Shown in pieces: positions 1-5,924 of a stretch of 10,936 nucleotides of DNA (within the stretch, counting starts at the first letter, position 1; every line of letters begins with the position of its first letter). Source of the DNA: DATKKM01 sp035542855 (lineage in GTDB: Bacteria > Chloroflexota > Dehalococcoidia > SM23-28-2 > RBG-16-64-32). Made by a program: the position numbers and the translations under genes. The stretch is taken from contig DATKKM010000125.1 of NCBI GenBank assembly GCA_035542855.1, positions 1 to 10,936 of the forward strand. The letters are read 5' to 3'. The notes under the pieces were generated by a model. That model was not told where the DNA came from and searched no databases. It was given only the letters and a program-made list of their open reading frames with translations.

Positions 1-860
1 CGACGCCCACAGCGACGCCCACAGCGACGCCAACCGCCACACCTACGGCGACGCCAACCGCCACACCTACGGCGACGCCCACGGCGACGCCCACGGCCAC
101 TCCAACAGCGACGCCCACAGCGACGCCAACCGCCACACCTACGGCCACTCCAACAGCGACGCCAACGGCGACGCCAACAGCGACGCCCACGGCGACTCCA
201 ACGGGCACGCCGACCGAGACTCCGACGCCGACGCCAACTCCAACGGGCACGCCGACCGAGACGCCGACGCCGACGCCCACTCCGACGGGCACGCCGACAG
301 AGACGCCGACGGGCACGCCGACCGAGACCCCCACGGGCACGCCGACGGGCACGCCGACTGAGACGCCAACAAGCACGCCGACTGAAACACCGACTGAAAC
401 ACCCACGGGCACGCCGACGGAGACGCCAACAGGCACGCCGACAGAGACGCCGACGGGCACGCCGACCGAGACGCCGAGCGGCACCCCCACTGAGACGCCA
501 ACTCCTACGCCAACGGCGACTCCAACGGCCACGCCGACACGTACGCCCACGCCAACCGTGATCGAAGAGACGGAGACGCCGGCGCCAACACCGACACCTT
601 CGCCGACACCTTCGCCGACGCCGACGGCAACGGCAACCGCAACGCCAACGGGCACACCGACGCGAACGCCTTCGCCAACGCCGACGCCGTCACCGACGCA
701 CAGCCCGTCGCCCACACCGCTCGGTGCCTCGGAGCTGCCAAACACCGGTGGCAGCACGGGCAGCACGTCCACGACGTACTGGCTGGTGATGATCATGGGC
801 GCGCTGCTGCTGGCCGGCGGCGGCGGCCTGTACCTGGCGGCATCCAGGCGCGAGGAATAG
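1..860 (+). CDS. Thr-Pro-rich repeat surface protein with LPNTGG sorting signal (5' partial)
   Basis: The reading frame is open from base 3 to the TAG at 858-860; the start lies outside the window. About 235 codons are almost entirely Thr-Pro units: TPTA repeats first, then TPTGTPTE repeats (about 201-490), then TPTP/TPSP units. A short linker follows, then LPNTG (735-749), a hydrophobic segment of about 20 residues (about 777-843, rich in L, G, A, I and M) and a short charged tail ending SRREE. This order (stalk, LPxTG-like motif, membrane helix, basic tail) is that of a sortase-anchored surface protein. The Thr/Pro stalk is probably an extended, possibly O-glycosylated spacer carrying an N-terminal domain out of view. 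Such stalks are common in Chloroflexota. The ligand or activity of the protein cannot be told. No sortase gene is visible here. The GTG at 558 is only an internal codon. Confidence 0.8.
   Translation, partial: TPTATPTATPTATPTATPTATPTATPTATPTATPTATPTATPTATPTATPTATPTATPTATPTATPTGTPTETPTPTPTPTGTPTETPTPTPTPTGTPTETPTGTPTETPTGTPTGTPTETPTSTPTETPTETPTGTPTETPTGTPTETPTGTPTETPSGTPTETPTPTPTATPTATPTRTPTPTVIEETETPAPTPTPSPTPSPTPTATATATPTGTPTRTPSPTPTPSPTHSPSPTPLGASELPNTGGSTGSTSTTYWLVMIMGALLLAGGGGLYLAASRREE
3..708 (+). repeat. Coding tandem repeats of 12/24 bp (TPTA and TPTGTPTE units)
   Basis: Bases 3-200 are tandem 12-bp units encoding Thr-Pro-Thr-Ala. A higher 24-bp period is visible: the same 24-base string occurs at 24-47, 48-71 and 120-143, all in phase. 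From about 201 to 490 the unit changes to a 24-bp Thr-Pro-Thr-Gly-Thr-Pro-Thr-Glu type, then to less regular TPTP/TPSP. Thr codons vary (ACG, ACC, ACA, ACT) while the amino acids stay fixed. This points to selection on the protein pattern on top of recent DNA-level duplication. Repeat number is likely to vary between strains, and the region is prone to assembly collapse. Confidence 0.85.
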
Positions 861-877
861 CCGAGTAGAGCACTTAA

Positions 878-913
878 CAAGACGCCGCCGGCGTGACAAC
901 CGGCGGCGTCTTG
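878..913. terminator. Strong hairpin between convergent genes, likely bidirectional terminator
   Basis: A perfect 14-bp inverted repeat (878-891 with 900-913) has an 8-base loop at 892-899. It starts 17 bases after the surface-protein stop and ends 10 bases before the stop of the leftward SDR gene. The stem is GC-rich. A short T-containing stretch (GTTTGT) follows on the + strand and a TTAAG-like stretch on the - strand. The U-tract is weak in both directions, but the position between two converging genes supports a shared terminator. Confidence 0.75.
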
Positions 914-923
914 GTTTGTGGCG

Positions 924-1697
924 CTATTCGTGGTCGGTGGAGATGCCGCCGTCGACGGGGATCACCGCACCCGTGATGTAGGAGGCGGCGCGGGACGAAA
1001 GGAAGATCGCGGTGCCGGCCAGGTCCTCCGGCTCGCCGATACGGCCCAGGGGGCAGCCGGCCCGGATCGCCGGGCCGAATCGCTCGATCGTCTCGTGCAT
1101 CATCTTGGTGTCGAACGGCCCCGGCGCGATCGCGTTGACGGTGATGTGGCTCGGCGCCAGCTTGCGGGAGAGCACGCGCGTTAGCTGGTGCACGGCGGCC
1201 TTGCTGGCCGCATAGGCGTAGTTCTCGACGGCCGGCACGCGGATGCCGTCGATCGAACCGATGTTGATGACGCGCGCTGGGCTCTGGGCGCTGGCGGCTT
1301 TGGTGAGCAGCGGCAGCAGGAAGCGGGTGAGGTGGAAGACGCCGCGCACGTTCAGGTCCCAGCAGCGGTCAAAGGCGGAGTCCGGGTACTGGTCCAGCGG
1401 CGCACCCCAGGTAGCGCCGGCGTTGTTTACCAGGATATGGAGCCGCTCTTCCCGTCCGGCAAGCTGGTCAGCCAGGGCGCGGCAGCCGGCTTCGGTGCTC
1501 AGGTCGGCGGCGTAGGGGATGCATTCGCCGTGTGCGGAGAGCGCCTTCGCCGTGTCCTCCAGCGTCTCAGCCTTGCGGCCGGCGATGTACGTCTTCGCGC
1601 CGGCCCGCACGAACCCTTCGGCGATCATCTGGCCGATGCCCCGGCCGCCGCCCGTCACCAGGGCGACCTTGCCGGAAATCGAAAATAGGTCCTGCAT
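924..1697 (-). CDS. Short-chain dehydrogenase/reductase, RhlG-like (257 aa)
   Basis: Classical SDR oxidoreductase, probably an NADP(H)-dependent cytosolic ketone/alcohol or 3-oxoacyl reductase. The Rossmann nucleotide motif TGGGRGIG is at residues 15-22 and NNAG at 91-94. The catalytic tetrad is complete: Asn116, Ser148, Tyr162 and Lys166 (YxxxK). The C-terminal ITGAVIPVDGG is typical. Basic residues after the second strand (GRK, 40-42), with no Asp there, favour NADP(H). Length is normal for the family. From memory, the stretches QMIAEG, DLSTEAG and ARVINIGS resemble RhlG (3-oxoacyl reductase linked to rhamnolipid synthesis) and the gluconate 5-dehydrogenase group. The substrate cannot be decided. 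The ATG at 1697 has a good ribosome binding site (GGAAGGGGAG) just upstream. The receiver gene lies 101 bp upstream on the same strand, so co-transcription is possible but unproven. Confidence 0.9.
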   Translation of the reverse strand: MQDLFSISGKVALVTGGGRGIGQMIAEGFVRAGAKTYIAGRKAETLEDTAKALSAHGECIPYAADLSTEAGCRALADQLAGREERLHILVNNAGATWGAPLDQYPDSAFDRCWDLNVRGVFHLTRFLLPLLTKAASAQSPARVINIGSIDGIRVPAVENYAYAASKAAVHQLTRVLSRKLAPSHITVNAIAPGPFDTKMMHETIERFGPAIRAGCPLGRIGEPEDLAGTAIFLSSRAASYITGAVIPVDGGISTDHE

Positions 1698-1798
1698 TGC
1701 GCTCCCCTTCCTGGCCGCCGCCGGGCGGCTTCCCCAGACTACGGGGCGCGCGCGTTGCGATCAACACAAGTACCTGGAGCGAGGTCAGCGCGGCGGGT

Positions 1799-2206
1799 TC
1801 AGCTGGTGCCGTTGCGGTGGCGGTGATGGTCCTGTGCGGCGGCTTGCAGTTCGCGGGCCAGTTCGGCCGCGCTCAGCCCCTTCAGCAGGCAGCGGGACGC
1901 CCCGGCCTGCTGGAAAGCTTCCCGCTCTCCCTCCACGAAGTACGCGGCATAGACGATGAGGGCCGAATCCGGGCTGCTGTTCCGCATCCAGCGCACCATC
2001 TCCTCCCGTGGGCGGGGGCCCCGCTTGAAGTCCGCGATGATGACCTGTGGGGAGAACTCGTGGGCGATTTCAGCGGCCAGGACAGGGTTGCTGGTGGCCT
2101 CGATAACGCCAAAGCCGTCCAGGCCGGAGATGCGGCGCGCCAGGGCGGCGCATACGGCGGGGTTTTCGTCTATGACGAGTACGGTGATCGGCGGTTTCGT
2201 TTCCAT
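1799..2206 (-). CDS. Stand-alone response-regulator receiver domain (135 aa)
   Basis: A CheY-like receiver without any output domain. With the ATG at 2206 as residue 1, the acidic pair is Asp13-Glu14 (VIDEN), the phospho-acceptor is Asp59 (IIADF) and the conserved Lys is Lys109 (LLKG). The usual Thr/Ser switch residue before the fifth strand is replaced by Ala (YAAY, about 86-89). Phosphorylation is therefore possible, but the standard Thr/Tyr switch is altered. The tail is short and His-rich (DHHRHR). It could act as a phosphate sink or as a partner of the divergently encoded histidine kinase; this is inference from position only. A TTG directly before the ATG (2209) is an alternative start. 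No Shine-Dalgarno is seen. A -10-like box TACACT (2214-2219 on the - strand) lies seven bases before the ATG, as in leaderless transcripts. Confidence 0.8.
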   Translation of the reverse strand: METKPPITVLVIDENPAVCAALARRISGLDGFGVIEATSNPVLAAEIAHEFSPQVIIADFKRGPRPREEMVRWMRNSSPDSALIVYAAYFVEGEREAFQQAGASRCLLKGLSAAELARELQAAAQDHHRHRNGTS

Positions 2207-2213
2207 CAAGATG

Positions 2214-2219
2214 AGTGTA
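2214..2219 (-). promoter_or_regulatory. Possible -10 box of the receiver gene
   Basis: TACACT on the - strand matches TATAAT at four of six positions and keeps the key TAnnnT. It sits seven bases before the ATG at 2206, which would place the transcription start at or next to the start codon. No clear -35 is seen. The absence of a Shine-Dalgarno agrees with a leaderless mRNA, but the match is weak. Confidence 0.35.
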
Positions 2220-2375
2220 CGGTCGCACCCGCGAGGCAGCGCCGATGCATACGGCCTGAGAGTTGGGGGCCGTCTGGCCTGTTCGCGGCAGGCTTACTTA
2301 TGACCAGGCCGACGGCGAATTCTGCGTTGCTCTTCAGCGTAGGCTTGGCCCCGGGCGCGGGAGAGAGGGCCAGAA

Positions 2376-2389
2376 GTCCCGGAAGGGAC
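2376..2389. promoter_or_regulatory. Inverted repeat GTCCC-N4-GGGAC upstream of the sensor kinase
   Basis: Two 5-base arms, GTCCC (2376-2380) and GGGAC (2385-2389), surround GGAA. The arms are the same words as the half-sites of the mycobacterial DevR/DosR box (GGGAC-N4-GTCCC, from memory) but in the opposite, everted arrangement. The centre lies about 46 bases upstream of the transcription start expected from the TATAAT at 2416. An operator for the DevR-like regulator encoded downstream is possible. A chance inverted repeat in GC-rich DNA is also possible. Confidence 0.35.
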
Positions 2390-2391
2390 GT

Positions 2392-2401
2392 GCCATATGG
2401 C
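2392..2401. promoter_or_regulatory. Perfect 10-bp palindrome over the -35 region
   Basis: GCCATATGGC is a perfect palindrome ending 14 bases before the TATAAT box. It occupies the place where a -35 element would be; no good -35 is present there. This location suits an operator, but palindromes this short are frequent. Confidence 0.25.
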
Positions 2402-2415
2402 CCCCGGCGGCGGTC

Positions 2416-2421
2416 TATAAT
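2416..2421 (+). promoter_or_regulatory. TATAAT -10 box of the kinase/regulator operon
   Basis: A perfect TATAAT lies 12 bases before the ATG at 2434. The expected start of transcription (about A2428) would leave a leader of only about six bases, so the transcript is nearly leaderless. No convincing TTGACA lies 16-18 bases upstream, which suits an activator-dependent promoter. Confidence 0.6.
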
Positions 2422-2433
2422 CCTCTTAGGGCT

Positions 2434-4107
2434 ATGATTCGACCCTCGTACACCGCAAACGACATCAGAGCGCTTGCAGAAGCCAGCGTGACCCTGACCT
2501 CTGAGCTTTCGCTCGAAGCCGTGCTGCAGAAAGTCGTGGACGTGGCGCACGAGCAGATCGGCGCGCGATATGCCGCTCTCAGCGTGCTGGGCGCCGATGG
2601 CAGGATCGAGCAGTTCATCACGAGCGGCATCACGCCGCAGGAACGGGAACGCATCGGCCCGATCCCGGCCGGCCGCGGGCTGCTGGGCGTCCTACTGCAT
2701 GAAGGCAGCACACTCAACATCGAAGACATCAGCAAGGACCCGCGCTCTATCGGCTTTCCACCGAACCACCCGGAGATGAAGTCGCTGCTCGGCGTGCCGG
2801 TGATCTGGCACGACCAGATCCTCGGTAACCTCTACCTGACCGAGAAGATCGGCGGCGAGAGATTCGATGAGCGCGACGAGCAGCTCGTGCGCTTTCTGTC
2901 GACGCAGGCGGCCGTCGCCATCACGAACGCACGCCTGTACGAAGGAGAGCAGACACGGGCCCATGAGTGGCAGGCGCTGTTCGAGGTCAGCCGCGACGTC
3001 ACCGCGTCGCACGACCTCCAGGAGCTGCTTGACTTCGTGGTGCGGCGCGCCTCCGAGCTGCTTTCCACAGAGGTGGCCGTGTTGAACCTCGTCAACCCGG
3101 ACGGCGAATCTTTGAAGGCTGTGGCGGGGATCGGCACCCGCAATCAGGGCAGTGACCGGCGCCTGATCGCGAGCTCAACCCTGCTACGCCGGACGCTGGA
3201 GCACAGCCAGCCGGTGATCATCGAGGACTACCACGAGGAACAAGCGGCCTCCGGCGACGGGCGTTGGTCGCTGATGGAGGATGAGCAGCTCATCTCCGCC
3301 GTCCTGGTCCCGGTTCTTGGTGAAGGCGGCGGGCTGGGTGTGTTGATGGTCGGCAACCACACCTTCACGCAGTTCAGCGACCGCGAGGCCCTGCTGCTGC
3401 AGACGTTCGCCAACATGGTGGCCGTCGCCCTTGAACGCCGGACATTGACCGAAAAGCTGGAGAGCCTGGCCCGGCTCGAAGAGCGTGAGCGGATCGGCAT
3501 GGACCTGCACGATGGCATCATCCAATCGATCTACGCCGTGGCCCTTCACCTGGAAGACTGCGCCGACCGGCTTGAGGAAGAGCCGGAGGAAGTGAAACCC
3601 AGCATCGAACACGCCATAGACGACCTGAACAAGGTCATCAAGGACATCCGCAGCTACATCTTCGACCTGCGGCCCCAGCTCTCCCACGTGCAGGACGTTC
3701 CGCAGGCGCTGCATCAACTCGTGGAGCACTTCCGGGTGAACTCGCTCATCACGACGACGCTGGATATCGACAACACATTCGCGGCCATTGGCGGCGAAAG
3801 TGAGGCGATGGCGCTCTTCCACATCGCGCAGGAGGCGCTGAACAACGCCGCCAAGCACTCCAAGGCCACCAACGTCTCCATCCGATTGCACCCAACGGCC
3901 GGGGGCATCATGCTGGAGGTCACGGACAATGGCATCGGGTTCACGCCGCCGGCGGACGGCGTATCCGGCGCCCACCACGGCCTCCGCAACATGCGGGACC
4001 GCGCGCGCAGCGTCGGCGGTGTCCTGGCATACGACAGCACTCCGGGCGAGGGCACCACGGTCCGGATAACCTTGCATCCGCGACAGAAGGGAACGAGCGA
4101 TGGCTGA
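2434..4107 (+). CDS. GAF-GAF sensor histidine kinase, DevS/NarL-family (557 aa)
   Basis: Soluble two-component kinase with no membrane helix. GAF domain 1 spans about residues 20-167 and GAF domain 2 about 190-335. The HisKA_3 dimerisation domain carries the phospho-acceptor His359 (MDLHDGIIQ), followed by an HATPase_c domain: N-box EALNN (467-471), DNGIG (498-502), a glycine-rich GLRNM (516-520) and PGEGTT (537-542). GAF1 has FPPNHPEM (108-115) and GNLYLTEK (131-138), closely resembling from memory the GAF-A of mycobacterial DevS/DosS, a haem gas/redox sensor. His112 lies in the region of the DevS haem ligand, so haem binding is possible but unproven. The frame is open back to 2263, but those 57 residues look non-coding; ATG 2434 starts a typical domain N-terminus just downstream of TATAAT. 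The stop overlaps the regulator's start by eight bases, so the two are translationally coupled partners. Confidence 0.9.
   Translation: MIRPSYTANDIRALAEASVTLTSELSLEAVLQKVVDVAHEQIGARYAALSVLGADGRIEQFITSGITPQERERIGPIPAGRGLLGVLLHEGSTLNIEDISKDPRSIGFPPNHPEMKSLLGVPVIWHDQILGNLYLTEKIGGERFDERDEQLVRFLSTQAAVAITNARLYEGEQTRAHEWQALFEVSRDVTASHDLQELLDFVVRRASELLSTEVAVLNLVNPDGESLKAVAGIGTRNQGSDRRLIASSTLLRRTLEHSQPVIIEDYHEEQAASGDGRWSLMEDEQLISAVLVPVLGEGGGLGVLMVGNHTFTQFSDREALLLQTFANMVAVALERRTLTEKLESLARLEERERIGMDLHDGIIQSIYAVALHLEDCADRLEEEPEEVKPSIEHAIDDLNKVIKDIRSYIFDLRPQLSHVQDVPQALHQLVEHFRVNSLITTTLDIDNTFAAIGGESEAMALFHIAQEALNNAAKHSKATNVSIRLHPTAGGIMLEVTDNGIGFTPPADGVSGAHHGLRNMRDRARSVGGVLAYDSTPGEGTTVRITLHPRQKGTSDG
4085..4092 (+). 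promoter_or_regulatory. Ribosome binding site of the DevR-like regulator inside the kinase gene
   Basis: AGAAGGGA ends seven bases before the ATG at 4100 and lies within the last codons of the kinase gene. It fixes the regulator's start and the eight-base overlap of the two genes. Confidence 0.6.
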
Positions 4108-4753
4108 TCCAGTCAAAGTGATGCTGGTGGACGACCACGAAGTCGTGCGCATGGGGCTGCGGACGCTGATTGAGCGGCGCAAGCAGTTCAACATCGTCGG
4201 CGAGGCCGGCTCTGTCGCCGAGGCCGTGGCCGTGGCCCACGAGGCGCAGCCGGACGTCATTGTGATGGACATCCGCCTGCCGGACGGGAGTGGCGTGGAG
4301 GCCACGCGCGAGATCCGCGGCGAGCGGCCGGAGACGAAGGTGATCATGCTCACCTCATATGCCGACGACGAGGCGATCTACGGCTCGATCATGGCCGGCG
4401 CATCCGGCTACCTGCTCAAGCAGACGCGCGGCCAGAACCTGGCGGAGGCGATCGACCGGGTGGCCCGCGGTGAGTCGCTGCTGGACCCGGCGGTAACGGA
4501 CAAGGTGCTGGAGCGCATGCGCTCGCTGGCCAAGGGGGAGGCGGATGACCTGGCGCCGCTTTCCGCGCAGGAGCGCAAGATCCTGGCCCTCATCGCCGAG
4601 GGGAAGACGAACCGGGAGATAGCCGCAGAGATATTCCTCAGCGATAAGACGGTCAAGAACTACGTGTCCAGCATCCTCAGCAAGCTGAACCTGCGCCGCC
4701 GCTCCGAAGCGGCCGCTTTCATGGCGGAGCACCGCGCCAAAGGCCCCGAATAG
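4100..4753 (+). CDS. NarL/LuxR-family response regulator, DevR/DosR-like (217 aa)
   Basis: DNA-binding response regulator, the likely phosphorylation target of the overlapping kinase. The receiver domain (about 4-120) has Asp11-Asp12, phospho-acceptor Asp57 (VMDIRLP), Thr85-Ser86 and Lys107 (LLKQ). The LuxR-type helix-turn-helix covers about 152-210, with LSAQERKIL, TNREIAAEIFLS and KTVKNYVSSILSKL. The words LTSY, AGASGY, ESLLD and the HTH with KTVKNYVS and RR.EAA.F match from memory the mycobacterial DevR (DosR) pattern more closely than general NarL members. DevR controls hypoxia/dormancy genes; a similar role here is inferred and not shown. Length is typical. The start is fixed by a good Shine-Dalgarno. 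No clear terminator follows; the weak hairpin at 4769-4783 has no T-tract, so reading into the next small gene is possible. Confidence 0.93.
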   Translation: MADPVKVMLVDDHEVVRMGLRTLIERRKQFNIVGEAGSVAEAVAVAHEAQPDVIVMDIRLPDGSGVEATREIRGERPETKVIMLTSYADDEAIYGSIMAGASGYLLKQTRGQNLAEAIDRVARGESLLDPAVTDKVLERMRSLAKGEADDLAPLSAQERKILALIAEGKTNREIAAEIFLSDKTVKNYVSSILSKLNLRRRSEAAAFMAEHRAKGPE

Positions 4754-4789
4754 CCCGCGCGCGGCCTCATCAGCCTTGCTGATCTGCGA

Positions 4790-4795
4790 TATCAT
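4790..4795 (+). promoter_or_regulatory. Possible -10 box before the small ORF
   Basis: TATCAT matches TATAAT at five of six positions and lies 29 bases before the ATG at 4825. The matching -35 region is poor (three of six at best). This could give the small gene its own promoter in addition to read-through from the two-component genes. Confidence 0.35.
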
Positions 4796-4824
4796 TCTGC
4801 ACGGGGGCAAGGGGAGGCACTTGT

Positions 4825-5013
4825 ATGAAGCTAGGCCTCGAACGTGATGCGCTGCGCCAGGCTGTCCGGGCCACTCTTCTCCAGATGGCAGACGAGATGC
4901 CAATGGAGGAGAAGGTACGGCTGCTGACCGACACGATCACACAGGCGCTGGACCTGAACAACCGCACCATCCAGCGTCAACTGGAGCAGGCGGGGCTGAT
5001 TGCCCAGGCGTAG
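4825..5013 (+). CDS. Small protein of unknown function (62 aa)
   Basis: No family is recognised. The case for a real gene is a strong Shine-Dalgarno (AAGGGGAGG, 4809-4817) seven bases before the ATG, a same-strand position 71 bp after the DevR-like gene, and a composition like a soluble helical protein. The sequence is rich in Leu, Gln, Arg and Glu with no Cys, no membrane segment and no signal peptide. It reads as two or three amphipathic helices (about 5-22, 27-43 and 45-58). It may be a small accessory or adaptor protein of the two-component pair, which is a guess from position only. The stop codon lies only three bases from the stop of the convergent Nudix gene, so the two transcripts must overlap at their 3' ends unless one ends inside a coding region. 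Confidence 0.6.
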   Translation: MKLGLERDALRQAVRATLLQMADEMPMEEKVRLLTDTITQALDLNNRTIQRQLEQAGLIAQA

Positions 5014-5016
5014 CGC

Positions 5017-5916
5017 TCAGGTCAGCGGCGGGAAGTACTCCGCGCTGAACAGGCTATTCTCCACGAATGTGAGCGACCAGACGCTGCCCTTCTTGGCGAC
5101 GATCGGGTCCGGCAGCGCGTAGCCATCGCCGGTGGCCAGGCGCCCGAGCAGGTCCGGGATGACGCCGCCCTGGCTGCAGAGGACCGTGCCCGTACCGGCC
5201 GTGCCCACCCCGCGCACGAACTGCAGGGCGGCGTCCTCACGCCCGTAGTAGTAGTCCTCTGAGAGCAGCGGCTCCTGGCGCACGGTGAGGCCCACAGCAG
5301 CGCTCACCGGCTCCACGGTCTGCGTACAGCGCAGAGGCGGCGCTGACACCACCTCCCGCACGTCAAAGCGGGTCAGCAGCCAGACCAGGGCGTCTGCCTG
5401 CTGGTGGCCGCCTTCGTCCAGGGGGCGCTTGGCGTCCGGGCCGCTCCAGTCGGAGCGGTTGCCGGCAGTGGCGTGGCGGACGAGGAGGATCGCCTTGGTG
5501 CTGGCCGGGCCGGAGGCGAACGTCTTCAGGAGGTCCCTGTCGCGCTCCGTGGTCAGCAGCTTCATCGCATCGCGGGCGGGCAGCCAGCGCAGCTCGTCCA
5601 CCTCGCGGCTGGGTGTAAAGATACCGCCTTCGGCGCGCATGGCCCAGTAGCGCACGGTCTTGGGACGCCCTTCCTTGATGTAGTTCACCTCGCCCAATGG
5701 CCGTCCCACGGTCACGCGGTAGCCGGTCTCCTCGGCGATCTCGCGGACGGCTCCCTCCAGTTCGATCTCGCCGGGGTTGAGCTTGCCCTTGGGGATGCTC
5801 CAGTCGTCGTAGCGCGGGCGGTGGATGATGGCCACCTCGACGGAGTCACCGCCGCTGCCGTTCGCCGCTCGCCGCCACAACACCCCGCCGGCGGCATGAA
5901 TGACGCCGTTAGACAC
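5017..5916 (-). CDS. mutT1: Nudix hydrolase fused to histidine-phosphatase domain, MutT1-like (299 aa)
   Basis: A two-domain fusion. The N-terminal Nudix domain (about 5-135) has a complete Nudix box, GX5EX7REUXEEXGU, from Gly44 to Tyr66, with metal-binding Glu59, Glu62 and Glu63. The C-terminal part (about 140-297) is a histidine-phosphatase (SixA-like) fold starting LLVRHATAG, with the RH motif at Arg147-His148. The second catalytic His is replaced by Gln (SQGGVIPDLL, 248-257). From memory, mycobacterial MutT1 has the same fusion and a similar QGxVIPDL. MutT1 degrades 8-oxo-(d)GTP and diadenosine polyphosphates, so a housecleaning role in nucleotide pools is likely. The start is GTG 5916, eight bases after the CYTH-CHAD stop, with GGGGTGAG upstream; this points to an operon. 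In Mycobacterium mutT1 lies next to ppk1, as recalled, and here only CYTH-CHAD separates them. Confidence 0.88.
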   Translation of the reverse strand: MSNGVIHAAGGVLWRRAANGSGGDSVEVAIIHRPRYDDWSIPKGKLNPGEIELEGAVREIAEETGYRVTVGRPLGEVNYIKEGRPKTVRYWAMRAEGGIFTPSREVDELRWLPARDAMKLLTTERDRDLLKTFASGPASTKAILLVRHATAGNRSDWSGPDAKRPLDEGGHQQADALVWLLTRFDVREVVSAPPLRCTQTVEPVSAAVGLTVRQEPLLSEDYYYGREDAALQFVRGVGTAGTGTVLCSQGGVIPDLLGRLATGDGYALPDPIVAKKGSVWSLTFVENSLFSAEYFPPLT

Positions 5917-5924
5917 CTATCGGC

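Noticed and set aside
1..540. Dense short repeats as a possible CRISPR array or non-coding satellite
   Set aside because: The period is 12/24 bases in phase with an open reading frame that runs on to LPNTGG and a membrane helix. There are no unique spacers.
1714..1729. GCCGCC/GGCGGC hairpin between the receiver and SDR genes
   Set aside because: A six-base stem in GC-rich DNA with no T-tract. It sits just before the SDR ribosome binding site and is not convincing as a terminator or riboswitch.
2263..2433. Longer N-terminus for the sensor kinase
   Set aside because: The extra 57 residues are Arg/Gly/Pro-rich and unlike a domain, the region holds a TATAAT box and inverted repeats, and GAF-type sequence begins soon after ATG 2434.
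1532..2437. 301-codon + strand frame across the SDR and receiver genes
   Set aside because: It runs antisense to two supported genes and across their promoter region, with Arg/Pro/Gly-rich composition.
3184..4353. 389-codon - strand frame opposite the kinase and regulator genes
   Set aside because: It runs antisense to two genes with complete catalytic motifs and has no recognisable domain or ribosome binding site.
4769..4783. Hairpin (ATCAGC / GCTGAT, 3-base loop) as a terminator after the DevR-like gene
   Set aside because: The stem is only six bases and no T-tract follows; a -10-like box and the next gene's ribosome binding site come straight after.
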